A DNA stretch of 64,000 nt from Ceratodon purpureus (Eukaryota; Streptophyta; Bryopsida; Pseudoditrichales; Ditrichaceae). This document shows, piece by piece, positions 52,370 to 64,000 of this stretch. The notes under the pieces were generated by a model. The model did no database searches. It had not been told where the DNA came from and saw nothing but the letters and a program-made list of their open reading frames with translations. The stretch spans positions 2,568,150 to 2,632,149 of the forward strand of contig CM026432.1 of the NCBI GenBank assembly GCA_014871385.1, read 5' to 3'. A program made the translations under genes and the position numbers. The number at the start of each line of letters is the position of its first letter. The first letter of the stretch is position 1.

Positions 52370-55300
52370 CACGCTTTTAGGATTACCGGTACTGGAACAG
52401 GATATCCGGCACACGATTTCCGGTACCAAAGCCCCATGTTTCCATAACTTCGCTGCTTAATATTGGCCAGTTTCATAAGTGATGATCAACGTCATCCACT
52501 CCAGGTTTACATACGTTTAATACCAGGAATCTTTCAAGGCAAATGCACATGGTCTACCTTAAAACCTAGTCACTCCTACTTAACATGAAGCTATATTACT
52601 GCCATGAGCCGGAGACAAGTACGAGGACTGGACTTCGGCAGTCAGCACGTCCATAACCTGTGCGTCAGTAAGAATATTCATGGAATATTGTTACATTCGT
52701 TAAAAGTAGTAAAGATAACTGAGACGACTGCACATCGCTGAAAGCACTGGAATTAGTGAGTTGACGGAATAACTTCCTGACTGAATAGTTATCAGTGTCA
52801 TGAAATGTCATGAATGCAGAATGAAACTCAGCATCAAGATTGTACTTCAGACTATATATCTGTGAACATGCTGCAGCCTGCATGTTTCAATAAAAATACT
52901 ACCTTATAACTGTATGGTATTGTTTTTTACATATGTGCATGCATGATAACTACACTGTAGTTTTTAAAACAGAGCTTGGACTATTTGTACTAACCTGCAT
53001 GCTTTTACATATAGAAATCTAAACAGTAGAAGTCTATGTTGTTTGAAACTTGCATTAAATTCGTTCAAAATATTGAAATATTAAAGACATTCTATGAAAA
53101 TGAAACAAGAAATAAACACTATATATGTGTGACCAGATTTTGTACAGGTACATACCAGCTCTTGTGTCACCAAGTTCTATAACTAATCTTAAATCTTGTA
53201 TACAGTTATAGGAATTGGAATGTCACGCGCATCACATTTGTCTTATATGTTGTTTGAAAGTCGCATGAAATATATTAAATTTCATCAATCTATTCCACGA
53301 ACTTTAAACAACATATAAGACAAATGTGATGCACGTAACATCCAAAATACAATAACTGTACACAAAAACATATTTGTCTTCAGCTTGGAAGACAGAGGCT
53401 GGTCCACCAAAGAATATGCAATCACAACTTATTCAACCTCCAAGGTAGGAAACTTTTGATAGAATATTCTGTCCACCGGCTTACAAACAACTTGGTGTAC
53501 ACTAGGCCTCACCAAAGAGCTAGAGAATATGACCAAGTGCTCATTCAGCGGTCATTTTCTTGAATCCTGAGCCCAACCTGTCACAACGGCCAAAATCTCG
53601 GTTTCATGAAAAAGCGACACTCTGTCAAGACGTTAACTGCTGGGCCGTCTACTGATTTAGGCTTCGAAAGAAAGATCGACAAGACTGCACCGAAAGTTGG
53701 AACGTTTCTGTATGAGTAGGTACTGTCAACGTATCTAGGTTGATACGGCTGGCGAGAGTGAGCAAAGTTAATGAAACAAAGACAGTACAGAGAAAAGGAC
53801 TCTCGTCAGTGGTCCAACCGTGACGGAGCGCTTAGCCATTCAAAAGCAACCGGCGATCTCATCTTGCCTAGACAGTGAGACACCTGAAATTCTATCAGGA
53901 TACTGGGAGATCACTGGGACAGTGGTAGGTAAGTCAGTGCAGCTGAGTCATCTTGCGCATGAAGCATATAAACCCACCGAATCATATGATATTACCTGGA
54001 TCATCGGTCATCTGTAGCGACTCAGGTTGAAAAGTGAGTAAACACCACTTCTTCAGACTCTGAAAACCTGAGACCGGACTGTAGTCACTGTACAAAGAGG
54101 GCAAAATGAGCCGTTTAGTGACAACCTGGAAAGTTTCTGCGTTTCGTTGTGCGCATCTTTCGGCTTCAGGAAATAACACCTGCGAAATTATCCAGAAATG
54201 ATCTCAGGAGGTTGTTAGAAATTTCCAGTAACCAAAGAAACTTTCATCAAGCCAGAATTCTATCCATTACAACAATTTATAGTGCACAATAACACCCTCA
54301 GTAAAATTTCATCGGCCAACACCCGCTTCACGAAGGAATCATTCGATTATCTCCATTCTCTAAATTGCAATGTGTATAATGCAATAGGCTTCTCGCCCGT
54401 CTATTACAACAAAATTAAATAGATTGTCATGAGTAGCAGCTACCGCGAGCTGTTAGGATCACCACATACTAGCAATAGCATGATATGGTAGGTACATGGC
54501 AAACCTTATCCTCTGGATTTTGTAGCTGAATGCCCATCTTAGTTCTTGTAATTCCACTTCTGCTCAGGTTCTGTTATTTCTTCTAATTCCGTCACATCTA
54601 TTGACTTAGAATGCTTAGGTCGGAAGGAGAATCGACACATACAGCGTTATTGCCGTTTATTGCGAAGTCCAATAACGGATTCAGGAAGACCTCTTCCGCC
54701 CCGAAAGTAAGTGCCAGATCGCCTCAACGGCTTTGACTTTGACCTGGCAAGCTGAATAAAAGCACTCCATAGTCTCCACCAGAAGTGGGACAGCTAATCC
54801 AAGCGATCTTTGACCTGGTAAATTCGAGATAGCACCGCAATGAGCTGGATGAACTCACCTTGCCGTAAAGACTGGTTGAGTCTTGTTCACAGCTATGCAT
54901 CATCCAGCTATCTATTAGTCTTTCTATTCATTGTTTTTGTATGGTCTTCACAACACGTCGCAATCAGATACTCTCAACATGCACCGCACCCACCTACGTG
55001 GCAAGTTTGTAATGCACGAAAGGAACATGAAATCAGTCCTTTTGATACCGTTGTGGTACTTCTGCAAGTTCGACTTGGTGAGAAGTATTAACTCAGATCT
55101 TCTAGCAGGTTGCTAAATTTTTTACTTAAATCTCTATAAGAGTAAGGTGATCAGCAGGTCGTGAGTCGGCCTCAGATCAATTTTCAAGCTAAGTTCAAGC
55201 TCGATTGTTTAAGTTAGAATTACAATTCGAAGGAGATGCTATACCCGAAACAAAAGCAGTGTAGCAGTGTAGCTCGGTAAAGCAACGCAAGCCCTCTTTC

Positions 55301-58300
55301 TAAAGATTGTGCTAACACTGACCACATACCTCGGAGGCTTTCACAGGCGAGAAGTTGAGAACCAACGGTCAGATTCTTCGAAGTGAAGAAGCCCCACGTT
55401 ATTATTCTGCAAGTACGTACATTTATAGGCCCTCATCCAGATGGCCAGTGGTATCTTGGTATCCAAATGTCAGTAATCCATGCTATGCTTTTACATTCGA
55501 CATAAACGCACCTGAACTGATTCTACATTCTGTCGACCCGAACTCTGAAGCCTAAACCAGAATTCAGTAGGCTTCTGTAAATCCAGTATATCATATAAAT
55601 CAAACCAATCAGAATCAATCGCCAAAGCCCTTCTGTTTGAAGAAATTGTTTCTTACAAATTCACGAACTCCCATACAAGTTCATCAAGTTGACTTGAATG
55701 TTTCGTGAAGTGCATAAGACAAAAAAAAAGTGTGACGAAATACCTTGTCAATATTCCCGGACGTTATTCATAGACGGATCACTCGTGAATGGGCAATAAT
55801 GCACCAGCACCTCTACCAAGCCCCACCTGCTGACTTCATCCCTTAAAGGTGTTCACTCGTGGTTCACCTCACGTGGCTGATAGAAAAGGGGTACGGAAAG
55901 AGTCAGGATTGCAAAGTAAATGAAAGAATGCTCTCTCAAAATGTTCTGCAGCAGGATGTGTTGCTCGGCTACTGTATTATGTACAATTTAGACTACCCCA
56001 AAGAGAATTAAAAAGCATTCAGAACAACCACCTTACTGAAGTTAACCACCACAATTTATTCCAAAGTTCATCAAAACCTGCGGCTCACATTAGTTGCGTT
56101 GTTGCATTGGACTCCTGTTATCAATTTCTCATGCCGATGTCTGAAAAGAATACTATACACAGGCGGCTATGTCACTAGGATTCTTCAATTACAAGTTTAC
56201 TCAGTGAAAACAAAAACCGCTGTGTTCACCATCTAATAACTACAAGTTGAACGAACTAACGACTTGCTACCACAACAATGTTTTGTCTTTTAAGCGGATA
56301 ATCATTATACTAGAGGGCTAAGCGGACTCTCGATGTAAGTCACTGATAAACACACCACACTTGAATCAAGCATAAATCTTGCATGGACACCCTGGAGTGA
56401 ATTAACTGTTTAAAACCATGTGTAAAGACTCCATGCGGAGAACATCCTACATCATTAATTCACATCCTTGCCACTTATTGTAACACGCTTGATAACTCAC
56501 ACCCAACTTACCGGCACATGTCACGCTCTAGAGTGCATGACAATAGACAGCTTGCATATTCTGGAAATGCACAGATTAGAACCCTGAGGAGTCCCGAACT
56601 ATCATGATCGCCTTACAAAAGTATTGAGTAGAATACCGTCTTATGTAAGGCTGTAAAAAGCACTGTGTTTAGCTGCCAAATTTCACCACATTCGTTCGAA
56701 TCCTTCACAAACATCAGACCTTCAAGTGCCTTGAGTTCTAGCGTCCTAACAATATAAACAACCAGAGTTATCTTAGAGGATGACAGCATGCTCTGAGCAT
56801 TCATTGGTGAATGCCACATCATGTTGCAGCATTTCCATCAAGATTCTAAAATGGCCATTTGTCTCGCTGAGCACTCACTGCTATTAAGCAATTTGATTTG
56901 AAGTCTAGGATGACACGGCACAGCACTGCAGTCAAGAACGCAAGTGAATCGTTAAGCAACATCAGCTTGAGACACTTGTCGGTTGACTCTGTTTTACAAT
57001 ATGCAAATACACTCGGTCTTCAACACTATCACCAAACACAATCTCCAAAAGACTCTCCAAAATTGAGAAAATTAGCACTAAAATCCGTGTGAGCTACATA
57101 TTTTTATTGATTCACCTTGACTCAACAGATCAGCTATACGTTCCGTACAGACTCATATAGTGATATGATCAAGAGAATACACGCTACTCTGTAATAAGTG
57201 TGCAAACCGCAATGATGTGTTGAGGATACACATGATTCCCAACCGACCAATAGAGCCGAAGGTTTCAATTGGACAATCAACCTGTCAGTTCGGGCGCTCA
57301 ATAAACACTTGAATTCTAGAGCTCATTATTCAATAATCAGTACAAAAAGTCGACCCGCCTCCTTTGAACTCGGCGATCGATCGCATGAGATATGGTCAAG
57401 AACAAAGGAGGCAAAAAAGTGAAGGCAACAGGAATGCTGAGACATTCACTGGAGCAAGAAGTCTCCGACGGGGATTCATATAATTATGAAAAACAATTCT
57501 GAAACTCAGCATAGATCCACAAAAATATAAAACAAACACTGATCTGGTGCCAGATTCTTAGAGTCAGAAAGTAGTTAAAAAGAGTAATAACCTGACTTTC
57601 CTGTGTAAACTCCGCTTTGTTGCCGGCAAATGTTCCACAGACGTGACATCATTGTTGCAGCATCGCTTCTGCACGAATCGCTTCAACTATTCTCTGTGTT
57701 CACTTGATATTGGACAAGCCTCGACCAACGTCATAGTGTTGTCAGATCTGCGCCAGCTCGGTACGTAATTAAGCTCGGCTCGGGACCAGTCCTCCGACGT
57801 TCTTTATCATTCAGATTAACGTCCTCCTCATCTGTCATGATATGTCGTTAGTAGTTCCAAAGGGATGAGTAAGTGAAATCCAGATTTTCGGGTGCCTTCA
57901 TTCTCTCGACTAAGCTAAGAACGAATCAATTCTACAACTCAATCTGTAATAAACGAAGGTATATTTAATTAAAGCTGACTAGGATCAATATATCTGTCAC
58001 TTCCCGGGCAATGCTTGCATGGTAGTTCTCCTACCAAGGACACAAAAGCTAGTTCCTACAACAGATGTAAAAGTGGTAAATCATGAATAGAAATCAGCAG
58101 CAGACAACATGTATGAGACAGCTATAAGACTTTGTACTCTCTAATGAAACAGTTGTATCCATATCTTGGCCAACCGTAAGCATAAAACTATCGGCGATCA
58201 ATGCCGACACAAACTGTCTACACATCAGGATATGAAGTAAAAATATGCAGAGGTATCTCGAGGCTTTAACATGCTTTTGGTTGTCAGCTTCCAGTCTGCA

Positions 58301-58700
58301 ATCTCTAAGCTTCGTCAGCACTGGTGATTTCGGATAACCACTTCGTCATGCATCGCATTCCATCAAGAGCTGTCTCACCATATCTGCTCGGTCTCCGGAA
58401 AGATGATGCGCTTGCTCGGCTCTCGGGAGATCAAAAAGTCTCATAAAGTTTGGTTTACATAGAGTTCTTTATGGCAAGTTGGCTGATTACGGAAGCGCTG
58501 TTATCTTCCGATTCACGAGATACAAATGAGCTGCCATTTGTAGTCCTCTGAATGAATCTTGTTCACAACACGAGCAGGTCGCCGAAAACCAGCAAACCAG
58601 GCCGGTGTTGAATCTCAACTGCACCCGGTGTTTGGATGATGACTCTATTGCAACCACAACTTGGCTACCGGCCGGCTCTATCTTTGCAGCACACCCGCAA
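52370..58700. other. Long non-coding region
   Basis: Over 6 kb without a recognisable gene. Scattered ORFs (53820-54017, 54840-55091, 55355-55555 plus; 56613-56822, 58094-58321 minus) have no recognisable product. The clearest structure is the inverted repeat at 53201-53360. Unlike the AT-rich deserts elsewhere, base composition is moderate, so introns of an unrecognised gene or a non-coding RNA are possible. Confidence 0.4.
53201..53360. repeat. 160-bp foldback with 60-bp arms
   Basis: Arms 53201-53260 and 53301-53360 are inverted copies. The inner 36 bp (sharing atcacatttgtcttatatgt) have very few mismatches; the outer 24 bp are more diverged. The loop is 40 nt. A related phrase (tatgttgtttgaaacttgca) recurs about 200 bp upstream at 53035, hinting at an older duplication. 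Confidence 0.75.
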
Positions 58701-58844
58701 TAGTGTACCACGGCTCCGTCACTCGCCCAAAAAAAAGAAAAAAAGAAAAAAACATTCCCGCGATCTTGACGTTGTCAGAGAATTTCTTCCGCACTGACGT
58801 CATCCCCGGAACTCCGCATGCAGCAGCGAGCACACCGGCCAAGC

Positions 58845-58885
58845 GCGCACATGCTGCTGCAGCAGCACCGCTGCAGCATGTGCGC
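58845..58885. repeat. CpG/CAG-rich hairpin
   Basis: gcgcacatgctgc (58845-58857) and its exact complement (58873-58885) enclose 15 nt made of CTG/CAG units, within a GCA/CTG-rich stretch (58818-58920). Confidence 0.6.
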
Positions 58886-59316
58886 CAGCTTTTGCAGCCC
58901 GCTCGTTGCTGCAGGCAGGCACACGCACGTTCTCAGCCAACCGTTGCACATGACAACGTGCCGACTCTCTCTCGCACGCTCGATGTATTGCCATCATCTC
59001 CCGTTCTTGCACGAGGCGCGCGCTCGGTCGCTCGCTGCGTCGTACCGATTATTCTCTCCCGTCACAAAAGGCCAAACCACTAATAATCAAAATTCATATA
59101 TCATCCTCTCCCCACTAACCTCTCTTTCTTTCTTTGCTCTCCCCCGCCATACACCGCTCCACTCAACTCCTCTCAACACAAAACGCAAGACAGGAGAGAG
59201 GTGCGACAGGAAGAGGGTGAGCACACATGAGCAAGTACTTTATACTCTTGTACATGCTCAACTGTGCTCACTCTCTTCTGTCACTTCCACTACCCGCTCG
59301 TCACTCACCACACCAC

Positions 59317-59769
59317 TCACTCTAAATACTCTAAGCTGCGACCGGAGGCCACATACGCCCCCGCCGTCCACAGCCTAGCGGGGACGTCGACGTCAACGAC
59401 GTCGTCCCCATCCCCACGGCGTCGAAGGGGGGACGAGGCCGCCGGCCATCCTCCACTCCCTTCCCTCACCTGTCCATGCTGCCGATGGCGCGACGCTGCC
59501 GCCGTTGCTGCTGCTGCTCCTGATGATGATGAGGATGCCGCCGGTGATGGTGGTGCCGCCGGTGTCGTGGCCGCTGCGAGGTGGCCAGGAAGGCGGAGGG
59601 GCACAGACGGGGCGGGGGCGGGCAACATACAGCAATTTCGCAGCTCTGTGAGGCGATTCGGAGGCTCGGCATCGGCACGATCCAGCATCCCCGAGACAAC
59701 GGACGCTGAAACGGTGGAATGCTCTTCCAGGGTATCGCCTCGGCACTTTAATATACTCTCCAGTTTCAC
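59317..59769 (-). CDS. Doubtful GC-rich reading frame
   Basis: A 150-codon minus frame (MKLESILKCRGDTLEEHSTV... then Ala/Ser/Pro-rich) opens at GTG rather than ATG; the first ATG is internal (MLDRADAEPP). The middle is low-complexity Ala/Ser from trinucleotide repeats (59510-59570). The plus strand is open across the same DNA (59264-59854). The block is CpG-rich and flanked by a GA-rich run, so it may be a promoter/5' leader of an unseen gene instead. Confidence 0.2.
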   Translation of the reverse strand: MKLESILKCRGDTLEEHSTVSASVVSGMLDRADAEPPNRLTELRNCCMLPAPAPSVPLRLPGHLAAATTPAAPPSPAASSSSSGAAAATAAASRHRQHGQVREGSGGWPAASSPLRRRGDGDDVVDVDVPARLWTAGAYVASGRSLEYLE

Positions 59770-59889
59770 AGCGATAAGTTTCTTGTTACTGGCAGTAACT
59801 CCGCGTCTCTGTGGGCCTAAACATGGGACCGCCCATGCTGCCGTCGCTTTGTAACGTCGTGCTGACGCGCGCGTCTACTTTGGGCGAGC

Positions 59890-59953
59890 CAAAGAGAGCG
59901 CGAGAGAGAGAGCAGAGAGAGCGACAGAGAGCGAGAGAGAAAGAGGGAAGTTG
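59890..59953 (+). repeat. GA-rich microsatellite
   Basis: Imperfect (ga)n/(gaga-gc)n tract. CT/GA tracts are common in plant 5' leaders and core promoters, which fits the CpG-rich block next to it. Confidence 0.6.
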
Positions 59954-60439
59954 GGAACTCACTCTCTTCACTCGAGTCTCTGATTTCCATCTCCAGTCGG
60001 AGATTTTTCATCTGTAACATCGATCCAAAAAGTGGCTAAATTTTGCTCGGATGATATCAAAATAATGGGACTCTTGAAAATGATGGGACTCCTAAAACTG
60101 AAGAAAAAATCAAAAAAGAATTTAAATAACGATTATAATGAATTTTAGTCAAAATTTACATCACCAAGTTTAAGTATGTTGCAGCTTCACGATAGGATAT
60201 GTTGCAATATCATCATGGTATTACTATAATATCTCAAGGATATTGCAAGATATCATAGAGATATCATATGTATGTAGTGTATCCAACATGTAATAAAAGT
60301 AGCTAATGTTTATGTAGGAAGTAGCATCCTATCATAAAATGGCTAAGGCATCCTCGTTCATGTCCCGTCAACAGCTCTTAGTATGTCAGCTTGACAGGAT
60401 ATGGCGATGTTGGAAAGAGGATATACCAGGTTGGAGGCT

Positions 60440-60660
60440 CAACTCTCATTAAACCGAGGTACGGGTATATAAAGCGGGGACACACTCTACACCATTTGTA
60501 ACCCTAATCTTGTGAGGGCTCTCCACCTCTCTCGGAGCTCTCTTCGAATCATAAGAGTAGTCAAGTTCTTTTGGCCTCAAAACATAGTAACACCAAGGTA
60601 ACCTCAGCAGTGAGTGCGGATAGGCTTCGAACTTCCGGTTTAAGAAAATGTAAGTTCAAC
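60440..60660 (+). promoter_or_regulatory. Possible LTR-type or solitary promoter
   Basis: A good TATA (gtatataaagc, about 60465) is followed about 30 bp later by cacactctacacc and an ordinary-looking leader (ctctccacctctctcggagc), but no coding sequence follows. This layout is what an LTR promoter or solo-LTR fragment looks like; LTR ends were not identified. Confidence 0.3.
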
Positions 60661-60967
60661 TTCCATTACTGTTGTGGTAATGTGGCATGGGGCCATGTTG
60701 CCCAAAGCCGATCTTGGTCCCAATAATCAATTATTCCACATTTGGAAGCTCACACTGACTTAACATAGTGTAAGAGATTTTTTGTATGTTAAACGGATAA
60801 GATTTGCCAAGACCGGGAGCTCTTTAGCGTACAGTAATTTGGTAGACTGGTGGGAGAAGTAAGGAGTCCCTTGGGGATTATGTTTGGTTGAAGACCGGCC
60901 AAGCCCTGATAGCGGAAAACAAAAGCAGTGTGCATTGGGAATGCTCTTATGGGATCACTGATATATG

Positions 60968-61090
60968 GAGTCTAAAATTTTCATCTTTGAGTCTTGCATT
61001 TTCATCTTTAGATCTTGCATTTTCATCTTTAGATCTTGCATTTTTTTATCTTTAAGCCTTGCGTTTTCATCTTTTATGCAATTTTCATCT
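60968..61090 (+). repeat. 21-bp minisatellite
   Basis: Five to six imperfect copies of cttgcattttcatctttagat, the central ones nearly identical, the outer ones degraded. Confidence 0.8.
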
Positions 61091-62442
61091 TGAGTTGGAG
61101 AATTTTTAACTTCAGTCTGAGTTCATGTCCCCACCCACCAGGGCTGGAGTGCCTGCCTGACTTCCAGCACATGGGAGCTGCCATTTTAGTTCCATTTCTG
61201 ATATGGTGATCCACTCGATAAGTTCTCTTTGGAACAAGTCTAACAGATTTCTTAATTTTTGCAAGCATTAAAGGGGATTATGGACCTCTTTCCGATTTTT
61301 GAATTTGATTAAAATTGCATGTGTGGGCAATCATGGGGATGGCCTCGGAGGCTTAAAGGATTCCACTTTCATCATGCAGTGCGGTTTGCCTAGGATAGGT
61401 AGAGTGATGCCAGAATTGTACTTGTTAAGTATTGGGTGCATTTTAGCATGGCCGGGATCAAGTCGGCATGTCCATGAATGAAGCATGTATGATACATAAT
61501 AGAACTTCTTGGCTGGAATCAAATCGTAACAACCTCAACGTTTGACAAAGGCCATGCTGGCACAACCTTGGTGATGATTGTTGAGAGAATATAGACTGGT
61601 ACCCAGTCTTCAAGACTACGGAAAGAAGTTAGCAGTAAGTTACTGAAAACTCATATGAGTCCATGTATTGGTGGTGAGATCAGCTCAAAATAAGTTTGTA
61701 AGGTTCTAGGGTCCAGGACTCACACTCCACACAGATTGTCTGCCAAATCACAATTTCACAATGCTGGACTGCTATACTGGACAAAGCTTCTGCTTCTTCC
61801 AGCATGCAAATTTTGCAATGTTGAAGCCTAGTGGTATCCATGGACATACCTTGCTTATACTTGCCCATTTGTAGCAGAAACATGCTACCAGTGAACTCTG
61901 TAGCAGTAAATAGATGGCCTGCAATATTTGAACAAAACTTCTCAGGGTACTCATGTCCTTTCAGTACAGGTACTACATGTTAGAGTAACTTTGACCTGTA
62001 GACCAAAGTGAATTAAGAGTTTCTTGGAGATTGTTTTTTCAAAGGGAGGCACTAGGATCTAGATAGTGTCCCGCTACCCTCAATGTCCTCTTAAGATAAT
62101 ATTTTATGTTTGAAGAAGGGTTGGTAAGAATATTTTATTTAGAACTTGTTTTGAAGATGCAATTTCTATTCCTCTGTCAACAAAAGATCTTTGGGCAAGT
62201 TTCATATGACCACGTGACTTGACATTGTACATGTACACAAAAGACAAATTTTAAGGCATAAAACTAACATGTGGAATTGGGTCCTACACGGCGGAGAATC
62301 CTTACATCTTAGACATTGGTTTGATATACAACAATTTCTGCATGATATAAAACATATTATATCAATCAAATTTCTTTAGTTTCTCATTATTAGAATAGTA
62401 TCATAAGCTCTTAAAAGATTCACCATCCATACATATTCAATA
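61091..62442. other. Intergenic region
   Basis: No gene recognised. Small ORFs (for example 61680-61883 minus) have no recognisable product. Confidence 0.4.
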
Positions 62443-63379
62443 TTAACCCCTAAGTGCCCAGGAAAGCCAAAACGGCTTTTTGCTGTTTCGGTCAGTCTAG
62501 ATAAAGGGGTTAAAATTAATATTTTTGCCTAATATTTTTACTGGATGCTCCTTGTACTGCAAAGTGTATGTGGTAAAATTTGCAAAGCCAAATTCCAATT
62601 TTAAGACCTTAATCGAGAAATTTTAGGTTTCAAGTCGAAAACGGGCAGCTTAAAATTAGGCTTTTTTTGAAAAACAACTATTGAAATATGTTCATAACCA
62701 AACCACCACTCAAATTCCAAAGAGACCCAAGTCAAAAAATATACCAATTTTACAAGGGCAGCCTCTAAAAATTCCAAAGACAAGCTTCAATATTTTCAGT
62801 AATTTTTGAATTACTTCTTTCAAAATTCGTCAAAATTTGAGATTTTGAAATTTTTTAAAAATAATTTTCCTTGAAAATAAAAAACTTACAAAGGCACCTA
62901 ACCACCGTTCAGATTTTTCTAAAACCAAATATACGTGACGTCATGCATGTTTTACTATATCAACGTTTTTAGACCTGCTTCTAGAAAATAATTTTTATGA
63001 GAGCCAAAAAAAGGAATGACTCTTTCAAATTTTCCATGGAGGTACTCAACTTGATTACCTACATGGAAAAAAATATGAGCAAAATGTTTGGGGTAACAAT
63101 CTTCAACTCCCTCTTCGCACCATTTTGACTATGTCATTCAGCCAATGCCCAAAAAAAGTTTTGCTACAACTTTGAATATTACAATATCTAAGATGGTAAA
63201 CATCCAACGGCTGAAAATTTTTTCAGTACTCCTAAAGAAGTTTTAGTACAAGATCTTACGGCTAGATGTCTAAAAAAAAAAAATTTGTTTTGTTCAAATT
63301 GTCATTTCTACAAGGTGGTCAAAAATCACTATTTTGGAGGTTTTGAGACCCAAAACATGCTTGGGCACTTAGGGGATAA
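62443..63379. mobile_element. 937-bp TIR element, CCCCTAA family
   Basis: Inverted termini ttaacccctaagtgccca (62443-62460) and its complement at 63362-63379, 17 of 18 bases paired. AT-rich interior without coding capacity. Inverse-strand similarity to 18640-19446 around the ccgtaagatcttgta motif (about 63252). Directly followed by the next copy, sharing the TAA. Confidence 0.75.
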
Positions 63380-64000
63380 CCCCTAAATGCCCAGTCAACC
63401 AAAATGTGGTCGCCAGATATTTGGGCAGGGTCCCACAGTGTCAAAAATAACTTTCAAGTTCTGAGATTTTGTATGAGGATTCTCTAGGTCATTACCTACA
63501 TGCCAAGAATTGTTTGATAAGATTTGGTTATGTAAAGCAAAAGTTATGAATGGTTGAAGGTAAAAAAATCTCAACACGGGCAGCCAAACTTAAACTTTAA
63601 GAGCTCATTTGGAATAAAATTTTGACAATTTTTCAAAAAAAAAATTTGGAAAAGTTTTTTCTTATGTATCACATTATTTGTACCGTTGAAAGTAACGTTT
63701 TCAACTTTTATGTGGATGTAATTAACAATTGAGTTTTTCCTTGTATTCTACATTGTATTCTGATTTACATATCTTTTGAAGACAAAAATCTGGGTTTTTT
63801 CTTTTGATATTGTTTGTGTAGATTCTCAAGTCGTTTTTTTATTAGAATATGGAGTTGCCCATTTCGAATTTGTAAAGTGTGTTTTTTTGAAAATTCATTG
63901 AAAGTAAGATTTCAGCTTTTTTAAAGGATTGAAAAGAACTTGTTTTTAACTTTGAACATTATGATTTTGCAATTGGTGTTGTATTTTTCTCTAAAATTTT
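63377..64000. mobile_element. Start of another CCCCTAA-family element, cut by the window edge
   Basis: taacccctaaatgcccag at 63377 repeats the left terminus of the previous element in the same orientation, and the following DNA has the same AT-rich character (including a cgggcagc motif at about 63580, compare 62641). The right end is outside the window. Confidence 0.55.

Noticed and set aside
59264..59854. 196-codon plus-strand ORF in the GC-rich block
   Set aside because: Low-complexity repeats give open frames on both strands; neither shows a known domain, and splice or start evidence is missing.
60968..61090. CRISPR-like spaced repeats
   Set aside because: Units are directly adjacent without unique spacers and the context is a plant nuclear genome; this is a minisatellite.

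Overview
This is a eukaryotic nuclear window from a green plant. Five spliced or intact genes have clear plant orthologues: a cinnamoyl-CoA-reductase-like SDR, an SH3P-type BAR/SH3 protein, a secreted basic secretory protein (BSP) metalloprotease, a cytosolic pyruvate kinase and the mitochondrial import pore TOM40. There is also a Dof-like zinc-finger protein. Introns are GT-AG and of moderate length, intergenic DNA is AT-rich, and several TIR elements, foldbacks and retroelements are present. A non-flowering streptophyte (bryophyte, lycophyte, fern or relative) seems most likely, but the species cannot be named from the sequence.

Layout. 1-1456: AT-rich flank with a GC-rich island and a remnant of a TIR family. 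1470-15475: one giant (about 14.0 kb) non-LTR retrotransposon, bounded by a 13-bp target-site duplication and ending in a (TCTA)n tail. 15534-16274: a MITE with a perfect TTA duplication. 16275-20890: AT-rich DNA with a foldback and an 807-bp TIR element. 20891-23719: a doubtful gene fragment, then the six-exon reductase gene. 25249-26409: intronless SH3P gene (minus). 26.4-33 kb: AT-rich DNA, simple repeats, hairpins and G-quadruplex runs. 33070-35309: decayed Ty1/Copia element carrying a 2.9-kb TIR element (35310-38229). 39741-40442: BSP gene. 41603-43337: pyruvate kinase (minus, two exons). 44389-45276: Dof-like gene (minus). 47299-51525: TOM40 (minus, 11 exons), with a fresh poly(A)-tailed retro-insertion in its last intron. 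52.4-64 kb: mostly non-coding, with a 60-bp-arm inverted repeat, a CpG-rich block, a minisatellite and two more copies of the TIR family at the right end.

The standout system is the giant LINE. ORF1 has RRM-like and coiled-coil regions. The second frame, about 3,000 codons long, encodes an apurinic-type (EEP/APE) endonuclease, a reverse transcriptase with YADD, an RNase H with all catalytic acids, and a C-terminal CCHC plus PD-(D/E)xK restriction-like endonuclease. That is the dual-endonuclease plan of the Dualen/RandI type described from green algae. Ahead of the endonuclease lie two 2A-type ribosome-skipping motifs, one consensus and one degenerate, inside an in-frame duplicated module. The frame is broken once, by a TGA between the RT and RNase H regions.

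The other genes are unrelated housekeeping or secondary-metabolism genes. I see no operon-like logic linking them.
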